64,000 nucleotides of DNA from Biomphalaria glabrata (Eukaryota; Mollusca; Gastropoda; Planorbidae): NCBI RefSeq assembly GCF_947242115.1, contig NC_074719.1:39244512-39308511 (forward strand), written 5' to 3'. The first letter of the stretch is position 1. The number at the start of each line of letters is the position of its first letter. The notes under the pieces were generated by a model. That model saw only the letters and a program-made list of their open reading frames with translations, made no database searches and was not told the origin of the DNA. The position numbers and the translations under genes are program-made. Below, one piece after another: positions 46,431-59,000 of the stretch.

Positions 46431-46764
46431 AAGTGAAAAACTGCCCAAAACTACTAATAATGATTAATTGAAAAGTTCTAAGACAGTATATCAGGAAAAT
46501 AAAAAAAAACAAACTTCTGAATAAGAACAGATGTAAGGGCGTCAATTAGTATGGGTAGAACAGCGTCCGTTAGGCAAAAGATTACGCGAAATTAATAGAT
46601 TTTAATAAGCATGTTCTTAAGTGGCACTATGGATGTGACTAAATGAATGGGGAGAGAGGACGACGAAGTTCGATGATGGAGGTTGTTGATATCGGCCTTG
46701 TTTTGTTTATTTAAAATTTGTATTGTCGTTGTTCCCTTGCTGTTGAGTTGCTTTCTATACACTG

Positions 46765-46790
46765 ACAAAGACAGACAGACAGACAGATAC

Positions 46791-46874
<84 letters not shown>

Positions 46875-46884
46875 ATAGATAGAT
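46765..46884. repeat. (GACA)n(GATA)n microsatellite
   Basis: About five GACA units followed by more than twenty GATA units with one interruption. Confidence 0.98.
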
Positions 46885-46999
46885 CTCTACAGTACGTACT
46901 TTTAATATTTCGCAATTTTTTTAGTTTTTTATGTGCTACCACTAATAACGGCCTTCACACACTCATTCACTAGGCTGAAATGTCACCCAGTCATTACAA

Positions 47000-48560
47000 A
47001 CCAGATCTAGAATACGTTAACATATTGGTATAAAGTCGCTTCTCTTTACATTCGGTGATTTCATATTAGACCTTGTGCAATCCTATCTGTGGCCTACACT
47101 TTTAAACACCAGGTGAATAGTCAGCTCCAGCACTGTTATTATCCTTTGACCTTTAAAAAAAAACTAGGTCGTAATTTGTGGAGGTTTTGTCCTTAAGTTT
47201 TTTGTTGGGTTTGGGTTTTAGAATGGTGGACTCCCAGGACGACGACGTGAGTATTTATACACACTATTTAGTTTCAAATGTTAGACACACATACAAATTT
47301 GACCACAGCGAGACTTCTGTACGATGTCACCGTGAGAGCTTTTTTAATCCATTTTTTTTTAAATAGACTTGAATTTAAACTTTGGGCTCAATCCCCTTCA
47401 AGGGCACTAATTCCCCTTATAGACACATCTGTCAAGTACGATTAGTTTCCCTTGTTTGATACCAAACCAAAAAAAAACAACAATTGTTATTTATCTAATA
47501 GCTGTTGTTTTTATTGATTCTCGGATCGTCAGGTTCAAGAAATGATTATGCACAATTTCTGCTTGATCCGAGATTGGGTGACAAATAACGTGTACAAGCT
47601 TTTTAACAGACAGAAAGATTTGAGTTGACTAAAGGTTTATAATGTGTTTGAAACCAGAGGCAAATTAACCTGTACGAGTGACATATATGCAGTGACTAAC
47701 TCTAACCCGAAATATCACAAGCGCTTTTATCTTAATTTGTATAGATCCGGGAAAGGCTTCCAAAAAAAAATTGAGTCAAAAATTATCACAATAGTTAAGC
47801 AAAGTGTGAAAGACATAGTCTTAAATTTTGTTTTCATTAAAAAATGGTTATCCGGTGTTATCTTTTGTAGGCCTTCTTCTTGTGTATTTCTAGGACATAT
47901 GAACACTATAGCATACAAGGTTTTTTTTTTTAATCAATTCTTCGTGTATGAAGCTGATCTCTTTTTTGTAATATCGATTACCCTGAACTTTTGCCTCCTG
48001 TGTGTTTTTAGCCGCTTTACAGCAACACCAGAATTTCCTATCCGGGCGTATTCCTGGCCCTTAGATAAAGGAATCATGGCTGACTTATGTGTCATGGTCC
48101 CTCTCCTTGCTCAATAACTAATATGCAATTCATTTTTTTAAGACTTTTTTTTACCCTGCTTCAACTTATCCCCACCCCCCACTCAAAATAAAATCCTGTT
48201 GTCGCTCATGTATAAATCTATTCTAGAAGATTTAAGTCCACGTGTTACGTATATTTTTTTCCAAACAGCCATTGAGAGAGGTTTGCATATAACTATGGTA
48301 TAATTATAATAAATGAGCTGGGAACTAATTAATTCAAAACTCGCGTGTGAGAATTTATTACGTTCCAAGCATGGGGCAATATATGAAATCAAATTATCAA
48401 GCAGAGGCGTAGACTTTTCGAATGTTCCTTGGAGTATCGACGGTATTTTCTTATAAAATTGTTATGGAATGTGTGTGCGGGTTGCTATTAGATGAATAGA
48501 TTCTCATGAAACCATCAGTGAAACTATAGCGGATAATTTGTTCCTATTGGCTTACGGATA
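47000..48560. other. No firm gene; family Y copy and weak exon signals
   Basis: A family Y repeat lies at about 47390-47640. Two plus-strand pieces could be exons: ATG..GACGAC followed by GTGAGT at 47223-47250, and a stretch after a good acceptor (TGTGTGTTTTTAG) near 48010-48117. Neither has independent support. Confidence 0.3.
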
Positions 48561-48567
48561 TTCTAGT

Positions 48568-48828
48568 TTAAATCTTTTTCTCCTAATTGACGATATCATC
48601 GTTGATTAGACCTCATTAAATTAAATTAATGTTTCATTTTATAAACATGATTTAGTGTTATATAAAAAGAGCATACATTTCCCTTTAATTCTATACCAAA
48701 TAAAACATTTCCTGATAACGAACGACAAAGCTATTGAAGCTTAATCATAACAGGGGAGTGAAATAGTAATAAGTAAAAAGAATAATTCCTTCAAACGGGG
48801 AAAAATCATTACGGAGAGAAAGAGTTAA
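48568..48828 (+). mobile_element. TTAA-type MITE, 261 bp
   Basis: TTAA at 48568-48571 and 48825-48828, with inverted ends ATCTTTTTCTCCTAATT and CATTACGGAGAGAAAGAG. Same family as 41467-41726 and as the source of the 113-bp satellite. Confidence 0.88.
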
Positions 48829-48829
48829 C

Positions 48830-49705
48830 TATTTATATATGTAAGTCCACACAGTTGGAGTCATAAATGGGGAGGGGGGGGGGTGGGAGTTGAAGAGTGT
48901 TGACAAGCTGGGGATCCGTGTTTCCTAATTTACGTTGGACTACGCGTAATATAATTATTTACAACATATATATTCAATATACTAGATCTATATTAGGTTT
49001 AGATTGCTCACCATATTAATAGTTCGTTTGTGATTTCTACTTGCATATAAATTGCAGATGAAAGCTGTGTATATATTGTCTATAAAAGTTATGTTTATAT
49101 CTATATCAAAAAAGAAGTTTGTTCAATGTAGAATCAATTTGGAAAGCATTTCCAGATCTTCAAGGAATTCAATGGACTCGACAATTTCAAAACAATAATT
49201 CATGTTGAACTAGTCTTCCAGCAAGACCTCAACTTTTGTTTAAAATACTGGGGTCTCTACTAGACTCGAGCGTGCGTTCATAGAATCTGCTTTCATCTTT
49301 ATAGGCACTAAAGATTCTAATTAGATTTTTAATACTTTTATTTAAATCTATAAGCCTTAACATGTTTATTGTAGATCTAAGACTTTGTGGTTGAAACAGC
49401 CGTCAATGTTATCAGACAACATACTATAAGGTTTTTATTTTTTTAATACTATTTAAGTATTTAATTGGACTGAAATTATGAATTATTAGCTTTATATCAT
49501 GTCATATGTATTTGTACGTATCTTTGAATTAAATGTACAGTTTAATTTTTAAATAATCATACACATCGTTTATTAATTTATGTACAACAGGGTGTGTATG
49601 GTGTGTCTGTTAGGCTCAACTTCGAGAACTGATATAATTATCAAGCAAAAATAAAATATAATTTAATTTAATAAACGCACATATTGCAATTAAAGTTACT
49701 TTATC
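48830..49705. other. AT-rich stretch, nothing recognised
   Basis: No reading frame, tandem repeat or terminal repeats that I can support. Confidence 0.4.
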
Positions 49706-49713
49706 ACCTAGAC

Positions 49714-50372
49714 CAGTGATGCTCAACCTAATTCGACCTGTGGGCCATTTTAACTTTCGAAACGCGTGTCGCGGGCCACATCAACAAAAAAGGTACGAAA
49801 AATGAAATCAAAATTCACCTGAAACTATTGGATCTAGTACTTACATTAATTAATGGGATAGTTAAAGCCTATCATTTTTTACGCGTCTTAAAATAGTTTC
49901 ATTTCTCTACTTAAAATGTGAGCAACATTTTAGCTAACTTTATTACCAACTTATTTTCTTGTCTCTTTTCGGTAAATATTCTCATCGGTCCTCCAATCTC
50001 TAGGCGTAGTTTAACCAATCTTTTAGACGCGGCTCAAACCAAGAAGGCCTTTATTTGTTTTACAATGTCGCTATACGTGTTTTTTTTTGTTTGAAACAGC
50101 CAGCCTCTCTTTACAAAACAAATATGTTGGCTTATTATCATGTTCCACAATAAAAAGATCCATTCTCTTTTCCTGGTAGATTCTACAATCAGAGTTCCAC
50201 TTCATAAACTCATAATCGCCCACTCGTTAAAGGCCCTAACGAAGGTAAAAATACATTTACAACTATTTTAAAGGGGGAGGATTATCTACTTTTGTGCCGA
50301 TGCTTCGGCGGGCCGGATGGAACAACATCGCGGGCCGGTTATGGCCCGCGGGCCGTACTTTGGGCATCACTG
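49714..50372. mobile_element. Non-autonomous hAT element, 659 bp
   Basis: Terminal inverted repeats CAGTGATGCTCAACC and GGGCATCACTG, with a perfect 8-bp target duplication ACCTAGAC at 49706-49713 and 50373-50380. The ends are GC-rich (GCGGGCC phrases on both sides) and the middle AT-rich. No transposase. The 8-bp duplication and CAGTG ends are hallmarks of hAT, and the perfect duplication argues for fairly recent insertion. Confidence 0.93.
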
Positions 50373-50399
50373 ACCTAGACAATTGACTATTGCAGTTAT

Positions 50400-50715
50400 A
50401 ATCGAATAAATGAAAATCAACTTCTATGGACCCTGGAGGAACTCTCTGGGTATGTTATGGAATAAAAATGTTCACTGTTTACTGTGGGGACGAGCGAAAG
50501 CTGTCCTTGTGGAGCATTACCAGAAAATGCTGAACATGTCCTCAAAGCTTCATACTATATCAAGAGGCCCGAAGAAGACTAACGCCCCAAAACCCTCCTA
50601 TAAAAGAAAAACTATACAGAGAACTGCCTGATCTGGAAACCACTGCGCAGTTCATCTCAGATAGAGGATTACTGATCTGAGCCCTCCGACATGTAAAATG
50701 AGAACGAAGAAGAAG
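50400..50715 (+). pseudogene. LINE 3'-end remnant (second copy)
   Basis: Counterpart of 2470-2790: GGGGACGAGCGAAAGC, then a CPCGAS..ENAEHVL-like tail, then DLETT, ending in GAACGAAGAAGAAG. Broken frame. Confidence 0.6.
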
Positions 50716-50749
50716 TTCACTGTACAGAATGATTGACAAAAATGCTTAC

Positions 50750-50801
50750 CAGAAATAGTTAGTACTGTAGATATACAACACAGCAGTAGAAGACGATGCA
50801 T
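50750..50801 (-). CDS. Candidate signal-peptide first exon, copy 2
   Basis: The minus strand reads MHRLLLLCCISTVLTIS plus one G and then the donor GTAAGC: 52 bases, phase 1, as at 2842-2893. One of the differences from the first copy is synonymous and one is Met to Leu. Following exons should lie at lower coordinates. The next minus-strand exon known there is exon 2 of the six-exon gene (42258), whose phase would fit, so this might be an alternative first exon of that gene. That is only a possibility. Confidence 0.5.
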
Positions 50802-50884
50802 TTTGTTTTTCAAGCAACACACCAAAAATACACAGCTAGAGCTTGAAGTTGAAGCCAAGGTTTGCCTCCCGTGTTAGATAACTA

Positions 50885-50895
50885 CATTATATAAA
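50885..50895 (-). promoter_or_regulatory. TATA-like box of signal exon copy 2
   Basis: TTTATATAATG on the minus strand about 90 bases before the ATG, conserved with the first copy. Confidence 0.4.
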
Positions 50896-51004
50896 GAGTT
50901 TGCTAATTCAATTTGTGTAATTAATTGAGAAATAGGATTAAAAGATTTTTTCATACAGAAACAAAAGAAAGGGGAAAAAAAACAACAAAACAATGACAGA
51001 AAAG

Positions 51005-51530
51005 AGAACAAAGACTAACACAAGAGGACAGAAAATTAGACAAAGTCTAACACAAGGCAACAGAGAGGAGGACAAAGTCTAACAAAATAGGACTAAAAGG
51101 AGGACAAAGTCTAACACAATAGGACTAAAAGGAGGACAAAGTCTAACACAAGAGGACAGAAAATTAGACAAAGTCTAACACAAGAGGACAAAAAGGAGGA
51201 CACAGTCTAACACAAGAGGAGAGAAAATTAGATAAAGTTAAACACAATAGGACAGAAAGCAGGACAAAGTCTATCACAAGGCAACAGAAAGGAGGACAAA
51301 TTCTAACACAAGAGCACTGAAAGAAATACAAAGTCTGACACAAGAGGACGGAAAACAGGACAAAGTGTAAGCAAATAGTAGAAGAAAGGAGGACAGAGTC
51401 TAACACAAGAGGACAAACATGAGGATAAATTCTAATACAAGAGGTCAGAAAGAAGGACAAAGTCTAACACGAGAGGACAGAAAGGAGGACAAAGTCTAAC
51501 ACAAGAGGACAGAAAGGTGGAGTGTGACAG
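51005..51530. repeat. About 30-bp minisatellite (second copy)
   Basis: Units of AGGACAAAGTCTAACACAAG with GAGGACAGAAAG, more irregular than at 3110-3815 but in the same place upstream of the signal exon. Confidence 0.9.
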
Positions 51531-51639
51531 ACGGGCAAAAAGGAGAGATGAACAGACTCGGCTTTCAATACCATACAGCCACATCTAATGATAAACAAAC
51601 TGAGTAACTTAAATATAAGCCCTTACTTACAAGCATGGG

Positions 51640-52673
51640 TTCTAAACTTTTTAACCCAACGGTCCCAGTATGTTAAAGTCAACAACACCAAATCGTCAAC
51701 TCGAGTACTATGAACGGGTGCTCCACAAGGTTGTGTGCTTTCTCTTGTACTATACACTCTTTACACTAATGACATAAGAAGCATCTATGACTCAGTTAAA
51801 CTCATGAAATTCGCTGATGATACTGCTATAGTCGGTCTTATTTCAGGAGACGAAACTCAGTATCGAAGCTCGATAGAAGAGTTTACAAACTGGTGCACCG
51901 ACAATTTTCTAGAACTGAATGTAACAAAAACTAAAGAACTTATAATAGATTTTAGAAAGAAAAAACAAACTATACGTGAACTGCAAATAAACACTACATC
52001 TATAGAACAAGTAAAGGCATATAAATATCTAGGCGTTATCATCAACAACAAGCTTTCATGGGAAGACCACCTTGGAGCTCTGACAAAGAAAACAGCCCAG
52101 CGACTCTTTTTTCTATACAAACTCAACAGTTTTAAATTAAACAAGAAGATCCTTGAGACATTTTACGGCGCAACTTTACAAAATCTGCTAACATACGGAA
52201 TAAGTAGTTGGCAAGGCAACGCCTCATCTAAACTGTTGCAACGTCTAGAAAACATCATTAAAAAAGCATCAAAAATTACACTCACAACATTACCACATTT
52301 AAAGGAACTTTTTGAACAAACGTGCCTAAGAAAAATCGAAAAAATCTTGGAAGACAACGGCCACCCGCTCCATCAGAACTACGCCAGGTCGTCGCGAAGT
52401 GGGCGACTGCTGTCAATCAAAACAAGAACGGAGCGGTACAAAAACTCGTTCGTACCTCACTCGGTCAGACTCTATCACCGCCACTCATTGATCAGGGAAC
52501 ATGAAATGCACCAAGATACCAGTGTGTAGTCGCTGAATGAACTCTTTATGTTGTCTGTTGTATTTATGTGTATGTTTCTGTTGTGTTGTCTTTATATGAG
52601 AAAAGAGTCCTTGTAATCACAACAAATTTCCGTAAGGATCAATAAAGCAGTCTTAGTCTTAGTCTTAGTCTTA
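51640..52673 (+). pseudogene. 5'-truncated L2/Rex1-like LINE
   Basis: The plus strand carries the second half of a LINE reverse transcriptase: TGAPQGCVLS in the lead-in, then an open frame 51735-52529 with catalytic FADDTAIVG, NVTKTKELIIDFRK, YKYLGVIINNKLSW and a C-terminal RSGRLLSIKTRTERYKNSF. It lacks an endonuclease and the first RT motifs. The 3' end is complete: a short untranslated region with CAATAAAG and about four TCTTAG repeats at 52646-52673. Such short tails and 5' truncation are usual for L2/CR1-group copies. Confidence 0.85.
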
Positions 52674-52796
52674 GATAGGTGGATATTTTGCACAAACCTA
52701 AAAGCGGCTTTTGCCCATTACGGGGGCCGCTAAAAAAATACAATACATCATTTATACAACTAATAGAGTGATTGGTTTTCTGTTAATAATCTGTGG

Positions 52797-52960
52797 GAAG
52801 CGTGGTCGAGAGGCCAAGTGCGCTTGAACTTGGCTTGGCTTGGCTTGGCTACCTAGAAGGGGGCTCGAGGTTCGACACCCTCTAACGCGCCTAAAGGCAG
52901 CACGGAAAACCAGCTCCTAGATACCCCCTCCCCCCCCACTGGTCATATGCACTTACTACG
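52797..52960 (+). mobile_element. tRNA-derived SINE
   Basis: GGGAAGCGTGGTCGAGAGGC as A-box region, a fourfold CTTGG stutter, GAGGTTCGACACCC as B box, then GCAGCACGGAAAACC and a C-run. Related decayed copies lie at 36715-36840 and 60000-60135. Confidence 0.8.
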
Positions 52961-53084
52961 TGCCAATATAAACAAGTTTATTTATTTCTGTATGCTGTGT
53001 CGCTCCCTTTTGTTTTTATAGTTACTAATATTCTAATGTTTTGCTTCAAAATCTTCAAAAGTGAAAATAAATATGTCCTACCCG

Positions 53085-54240
53085 TATCTGAGTGTTAATC
53101 TAATAGTGCATGTTAAGTAGAGACTTAAAGACTGTTCAGTCATTTGTTTCCATGCCTGATTCTGGCAAACCATGCTACGCTCAAGCCTTTATAAGTCTAA
53201 TGATACTATGGAAAAATGAGAACTTACATGTTTAGCCCTAACAAATAGGAATATAAACGTGCCTTTATCTTTGTGTCTTTCTGAGTATTTTATTAGGTTG
53301 TTTTTTTTCGTCGTTTTTGTTATAGTTCAGTCCTTTCAGTATTATCACTAATTTATTTTTCTGTCTAGTTCTGAAGTGTCTCTTTTATTAGATTGTTTTT
53401 GTTGTTGTTGTTTTTGTTGTTGTTGTTTTTGTTGTTGTTTTTGTTGTTGTTGTTTTTGTTGTTGTTGTTTTTGTTGTTGTTTTTGTTGTTATTTTTGTTG
53501 TTGTTGTTTTTGTTGTTGTTGTTTTTGTTGTTGTTTTTGTTGTTGTTTTTGTTGTTGTTGTTTTTGTCGTTGTTGTTTTTGTTGTTGTTTTTGTTTTTGT
53601 TGTTGTTGTTTTTGTTGTTGTTTTTGTTGTTGTTGTTTTTGTCGTTGTTTTTGTTGTTGTTTTTGTTGTTGTTTTGTTGTTGTTGTTTTTGTTGTTGTTT
53701 TTGTTGTTGTTGTTTTTGTTTTTGTTGTTGTTGTTTTTGTTGTTGTTTTTGTTGTTTTTGTTTTTGTTGTTGTTGTTTTTGTTGTTGTTTTTGTTGTTGT
53801 TGTTTTTGTTGTTGTTTTTGTTGTTTTTGTTGTTGTTTTTGTTGTTGTTTTTGTTGTTGTTTTTGTTGTTGTTGTTTTTGTTGTTGTTTTTGTTGTTGTT
53901 GTTTTTGGTGTTTTGTTGTTGTTGTTTTTGTTGTTGTTTTTGTTGTTTTTGTTGTTGTTTTTGTTGTTGTTGTTTTTGTTTCACATGGCTTTGCAGACCT
54001 AATTGCGACCTATATTTTAACATACGTTATACAGACAAAGCCGTAGTCCACCGAGTATCTTTTTAAGTTCTCTTTACATCTTCTGCTTCTCTCCTCTACG
54101 AAGGTTTTCTCTGCCTCTAACGTGAGAGCTCTCCGTCTCTTTCATAGTCCATCTTCTGCCAGCCACTTTACACTATGCCAGTGAGGACCGAATAGCGCCT
54201 GAGATGACTTTTATAACGCTTACCGGGGAGAGAGAGAGGG
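53085..54240. repeat. Dispersed repeat family X, expanded copy
   Basis: Matches 35460-36110 at both ends, but a 590-base GTT-rich array (53391-53980) has grown inside it. The match stops at 54240, where the Gmr1-like element begins. Confidence 0.75.
53391..53980. repeat. (GTT)n/GTTTTT compound array
   Basis: About 590 bases of GTTGTTGTTTTT and close variants. The long open frames on both strands (poly-Phe/Cys/Leu/Val or poly-Asn/Lys/Thr) are repeat artefacts. Confidence 0.97.
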
Positions 54241-54817
54241 GATGTCGCTACCTGGTCTTGGCTGTAGGCGTAGCGGCGTGGGTGTGTCCGTGTGTTGTAG
54301 GTACCTCTTCTGGTACGACTATAATACTCCTCTTAACGATGTACTTTATTAGACGCACTAGATTTGCAAGTGCGCAACATTACTAATATACTAAAGTCTC
54401 CAATGACAACATTTATAATCACTAATGAACACACTGGTAGCAGACTTAACGTTTATTATATATAGGATAAATTACAGAAAATACTGGCGACTTCAGCCGT
54501 CACAAAATATACACCAATAAATACTGGCTGTCCATGCCATGTGGAATAAGTAATCACATCAATGAAATGTTCAAAATATAAATCCAAAGAAAACTCTCAA
54601 GTTAACATTAAATCAAATACATTAATATTCATTCATATTACAGACAGAGAAAATCGTACATCCACTCTCTGCTGGAGTTCTTCACTAACTAACTTTTACC
54701 CTTATTTCAGAGTCCTTTAACTTATTCACATAACTTCGTGCTTACCCGCACGGAATGTTACAATAGGTGACTGAGTGTCACTTCATGTCACAGAGGTTCT
54801 AAAACTGGACTGTGACA
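54241..54817 (-). repeat. LTR-like end of the Gmr1-like element
   Basis: About 577 bases between the point where family X sequence breaks off and the purine-rich tract. The ends are short inverted repeats TGTC(A/G)C. No second copy in the window, so the call rests on structure. Confidence 0.55.
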
Positions 54818-56018
54818 TACGCCCCACACTCCAAAAAGATTTTTGACCAAAAATCTTTGACAAATATATTTTACATTAATACCACTGTACAAATATATAT
54901 GAGCTTAGTCCAATATTCTATCAAGTGCTGTAAGTTCACTCCAATTGCTCATATCATCTTATATAATCTTAGTAATTATGTATAACATCATATAAATTAC
55001 TGAGTCCAAAAAAAAATCATTTATATACTTAATTCACTGAGAGCAAAATCACTGAAATGTAACATTAATTGTAATGAAAAGTACCTCCATCAAGTGTTAA
55101 CAAACTTTATGTATACATTTGTACTGAAAAAAATTTGTACAAACAATCACATGCTACTCAATATAAAAAAGGAAAAAATATACAAGTTATTCCACATCCA
55201 ATGTTTTACTATAATTGTAGATGCACAACATTATCAATGTGTATCATTTGACACACTGAGTAAATTTACTCAAGATTATTACAGAAAAAAAAATTTCATA
55301 TTTATTTACAACTGTGATGTGCTGTGTCAAAATATAATTCTAAGTTTTGCCATCATCAAGAAAAATAAAATAAAAAAAAATTTTCAGATACATGTCAATC
55401 CAGTTCAAGGTTGACCTTGCATAAGACTACTATAAATAGTCTGAGTGTAGTATTGAAGTACAATAGTAAACAAATTTCCATGTTTATAAACATTCATTGT
55501 AGTATTCAGGTATGTAAAAAATTTTAGACAATATTTACGTCTGTGAGTTGTTATGAAAAAAAAGATTCAGGTCAACAGTTCAAGTAGTTCACTGTTGTTT
55601 ACATCTCATTGTTTACATTGCTGTGCACAATCAGTAATGAAATACAATATATACACACAAAATAAACACATCTGGCATTTGTCATATTACAAGTTGACAA
55701 TAAAATACAATGAGTAGAAAATAGATGATCTGTTATTGATCATAAGCATAAATGTCATCATGACCCAAAAGAAAAGTGTAACAATAAAGTGTCATGACCT
55801 ATTTGCAAAATGTGTAGAATGTTAATTTAACTAAGTTGACTACTACTGCTTGTTTCTAAGTGCTTTGTACTGGTTATTTATTCTATCAGAATGTCCTGGC
55901 TGATGTGTTTAATGTCATTATTTTCACTTGTTTCATTTTCATGTATTATGTATCTGGATAAAAAGTCAGCTATTACATTTTCATGTCCTGGAATGCTTTC
56001 TAAATCAAATTTGTAATC

Positions 56019-59000
56019 TTAGAGAATGAGTGTCCATCTGTTTATCCTGTCATTTTTTAGATCTTTTCTTTTTAGTGCCAGTAATGGTTTGTGATCACAC
56101 TTAATGCTAAAAAATCTACCTAACAAGTAATTCTTGAGTTTTACAACTGACCATACAATGGCTAATAATTCTTTCTCAATCACTGAGTATTTTCTTTCTG
56201 TTTCAGACAGTGTTCTACTGATGTGTACTATTGGCTTAAAAAATGACTCCCTTTGCTGTAGTAGGCATGCCCCAATACCAGTGTTGGAGGCATCAGTGTA
56301 TAGTGATAGTGTTGATGTTGGGTCAATACTGGCTAATTCTAGTTTCTCATTAAATTTATCTTTTAAGTTGCTTAATGCTAGTCTACTTTTTTCATCTATA
56401 CAAATTGTGTTTCCATGCTTCTTTTTAGTAAATTCAACAAGGGGCTCAATTATCTGTGCATAATTTGGAATAAACTTTCTATAAAAGTTGCAAAGTCCTA
56501 ATAATGATCTCATGTCTTTCTTAGTCCTAGGTTCTTTTATGTTTTTAATCTTTGTTAGGTTTGTTTCAGTGGGTGTAATTTTGTCATTGGTAATGCAATA
56601 TCCTAAGAATTGGATTTCAGGCTTAGCTAGGTTTAATTTCTTGGGGGCTAATGTCATGTTGTGTGTTCTTAGTCTTGAAAATATTTGCTCTAGTACATAA
56701 ATGTGTTCCTGTTGTGAGTTGGTGAAAACACAAATGTCATCTACATAAGACAATACCTTATTTATGCCTTCTAATAATTTTGACATGCATTTCTGAAATG
56801 TGGCTGTACTATTTATTAAGCCGAATGGCATGACATTCCAGACATAGATACCTTCTAGGCCTGGCATAGTGCATTTGAATGCTGTATATTCCTTAGAGTC
56901 AGGGTCCATTTTAATCTGCCAGAAGCCTCTGTTTAAGTCCATTGTTGTGAATAGGGATGATTTACTTAAAGTTGTAATTATGCTGTCAGTGTCTGGTAGG
57001 GGTTCTGGGTCTATGACTGTGCATTTATTTATTTCTCTAAAGTCACAGCAAATTCTTACTCCACTGTCTTTCTTTTTTACAATGACCATGGGTGATGCAT
57101 ATTTACATGTTTCTGATCTCTCTATCTTCCCATCTTTAATTAAGTTGGTCATTTCTGTTCTAACTAAGTCCTCATATGCTTTGGGGATACTATAGGCTTT
57201 TGTCTTAGTTGGTAGTGCTTTGTTGAGTTTTATTGTGTGTTCTATCAGATTGGTACATCCTAGCTTTTGTGTAATTACATCACTATATTTAACTGTCAAA
57301 TTCTGTAACATATCATTTTCAATGTTTGGACTACTGTTGTGTGTGGTGTTTATGGTGCTTACTATATGTTCTTGTATATTGTGTTTGGTTTCTACATCAA
57401 GTTCAATTATGTCTGTGTCAGTTATTTGTCTCTTATCCAATTTAACAAGTTTGTCAATATTGAGTTTGCATTCTCTACCATCTTTATCAATGATGTACAC
57501 TTTGTTATTAATTCTCTCTATAACTTTAAATGGTCCCTCATTCTTATCTTTACAGTGTTTGTTTTCTATCTTAACAAAAACTTGGTCACCTACATTTAGT
57601 GTTCTTAGTTTTCTATTTCTGTTTTTTATTTTCCTATGCCTTTCTAGATTTTTGTCCATGTTTATCTCTGCTAGTTTTATTCCTTGTCTAAGCTGTTGTT
57701 TGGTCTGAATTATCCAAGGATGGTACTGTTCTATGTTTTCTAAGTCTAACATGTTGTCAGCCCATAACTCTAACGGTCCTTTAGGTTTTCTGTTAAATAC
57801 AAGCTCATAGGGGCTGAATTTGGTGGTTTCATGGATGCTAGTGTTGTAGGCAAATATAGCATAGCTAAGAGTCTGGTCCCAGGTACTCATTGAGTCTCTT
57901 TCTAGCTTATATATCATCTGTTTTACAGTTCTGTTCCATTTCTCTATTACCCCATTTCCCTGTGGTGAGTAGATAGTGCTATGGACTAGGCGGATGTTAG
58001 TCATTTCTGCAAATGCTTGGTTAAGGTGGGACTTAAAATTTGATGCATTGTCTGACAGTAACTTATTAGGGAATCCAAATTTAAGAAAAAGTGTTTTCAA
58101 GCAATTACATATGTCAATAGCCTTTATATCTTTTAGAGGAAATGCCTCTGCCCACCTAGTGGACATGTCAATGATACCCAAAATATATTTATTCCCTTTA
58201 CTGCTGGTTGTTAGGGGTCCCATTATGTCCATGGCAATTTTGTCCCAAAAATAGTGAGATTTATCTGATTTCTCTAATGGGGCTCTAGTTACTGTTTTTT
58301 GTTTGGCACATTCTGTGCAACTGTTTACATAGTTCTTAATGTCCTTTCCCATCTTTGGCCAGAAGAATTTGTTGGCTATCTTAGCATATACTTTCTTTTT
58401 TCCTAAGTGTCCTGCTGTGGGGTCATCATGTGCCATATTTAATATTTTAGCTCTTAAAGTTTTAGGGATCAGGATTTGAAGTCTAGTACAGTTTTCTTTC
58501 CTGTTATATCTAATGGCTAAGTTGTTTATTTCTATATGGTGGTTATTTAAATTTATCTTGTTATAATCTTTGCTTAAGAGGTCTTGTATTGTGGTGTCAT
58601 TTTTCTGCATAGCTATTAGTTCCTCCCTAGTTATGCCTATTTCATTGAGTAATACAGTGGGGCATTCTATTTCTGGTGTTATTTTTTTATGTGATCTGGT
58701 TTGAGCTAATAGTGCCTCATGTTTAAATAGGGGATATTTTTGTCTATCTTCCGCCCATTGCATAACTTCTTCTAGTGTTGGATCTTTTACACCATCTACA
58801 TTGCCTATTATTAGATCTTGTGCTGGGGTGTCCATGACTATGGCTTCTAGTTCTCCTGTAATCCAGGGTGATTCTATTAGGACTTTAGCGGTCTTGCAAA
58901 TATCGAATTTTTGTATATTTGCATAGGTGACTTTTACTGTATCTTCTAGATACTGTCCTGGTTCGACTAAAGAGGCTTTAACTATTATTGCCGTGGCTCC

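Noticed and set aside
46592-46942. 116-codon minus-strand frame with SIYL repeats
   Set aside because: Translation of the GATA/GACA microsatellite.
51640-51665. hAT-like end GGTTCTAAACTTTTTAACCC
   Set aside because: Resembles hAT terminal text but has no partner or target duplication, and it abuts the LINE truncation point, so it was not called as an element.
53376-54066. Long frames of poly-Phe/Cys/Leu/Val (plus) and poly-Asn/Lys/Thr (minus)
   Set aside because: All come from the GTT array. All frames on both strands are open only because the unit contains no stop.
56134-58254. Several 70-160-codon plus-strand frames
   Set aside because: Antisense shadows of the pol reading frame on the minus strand.
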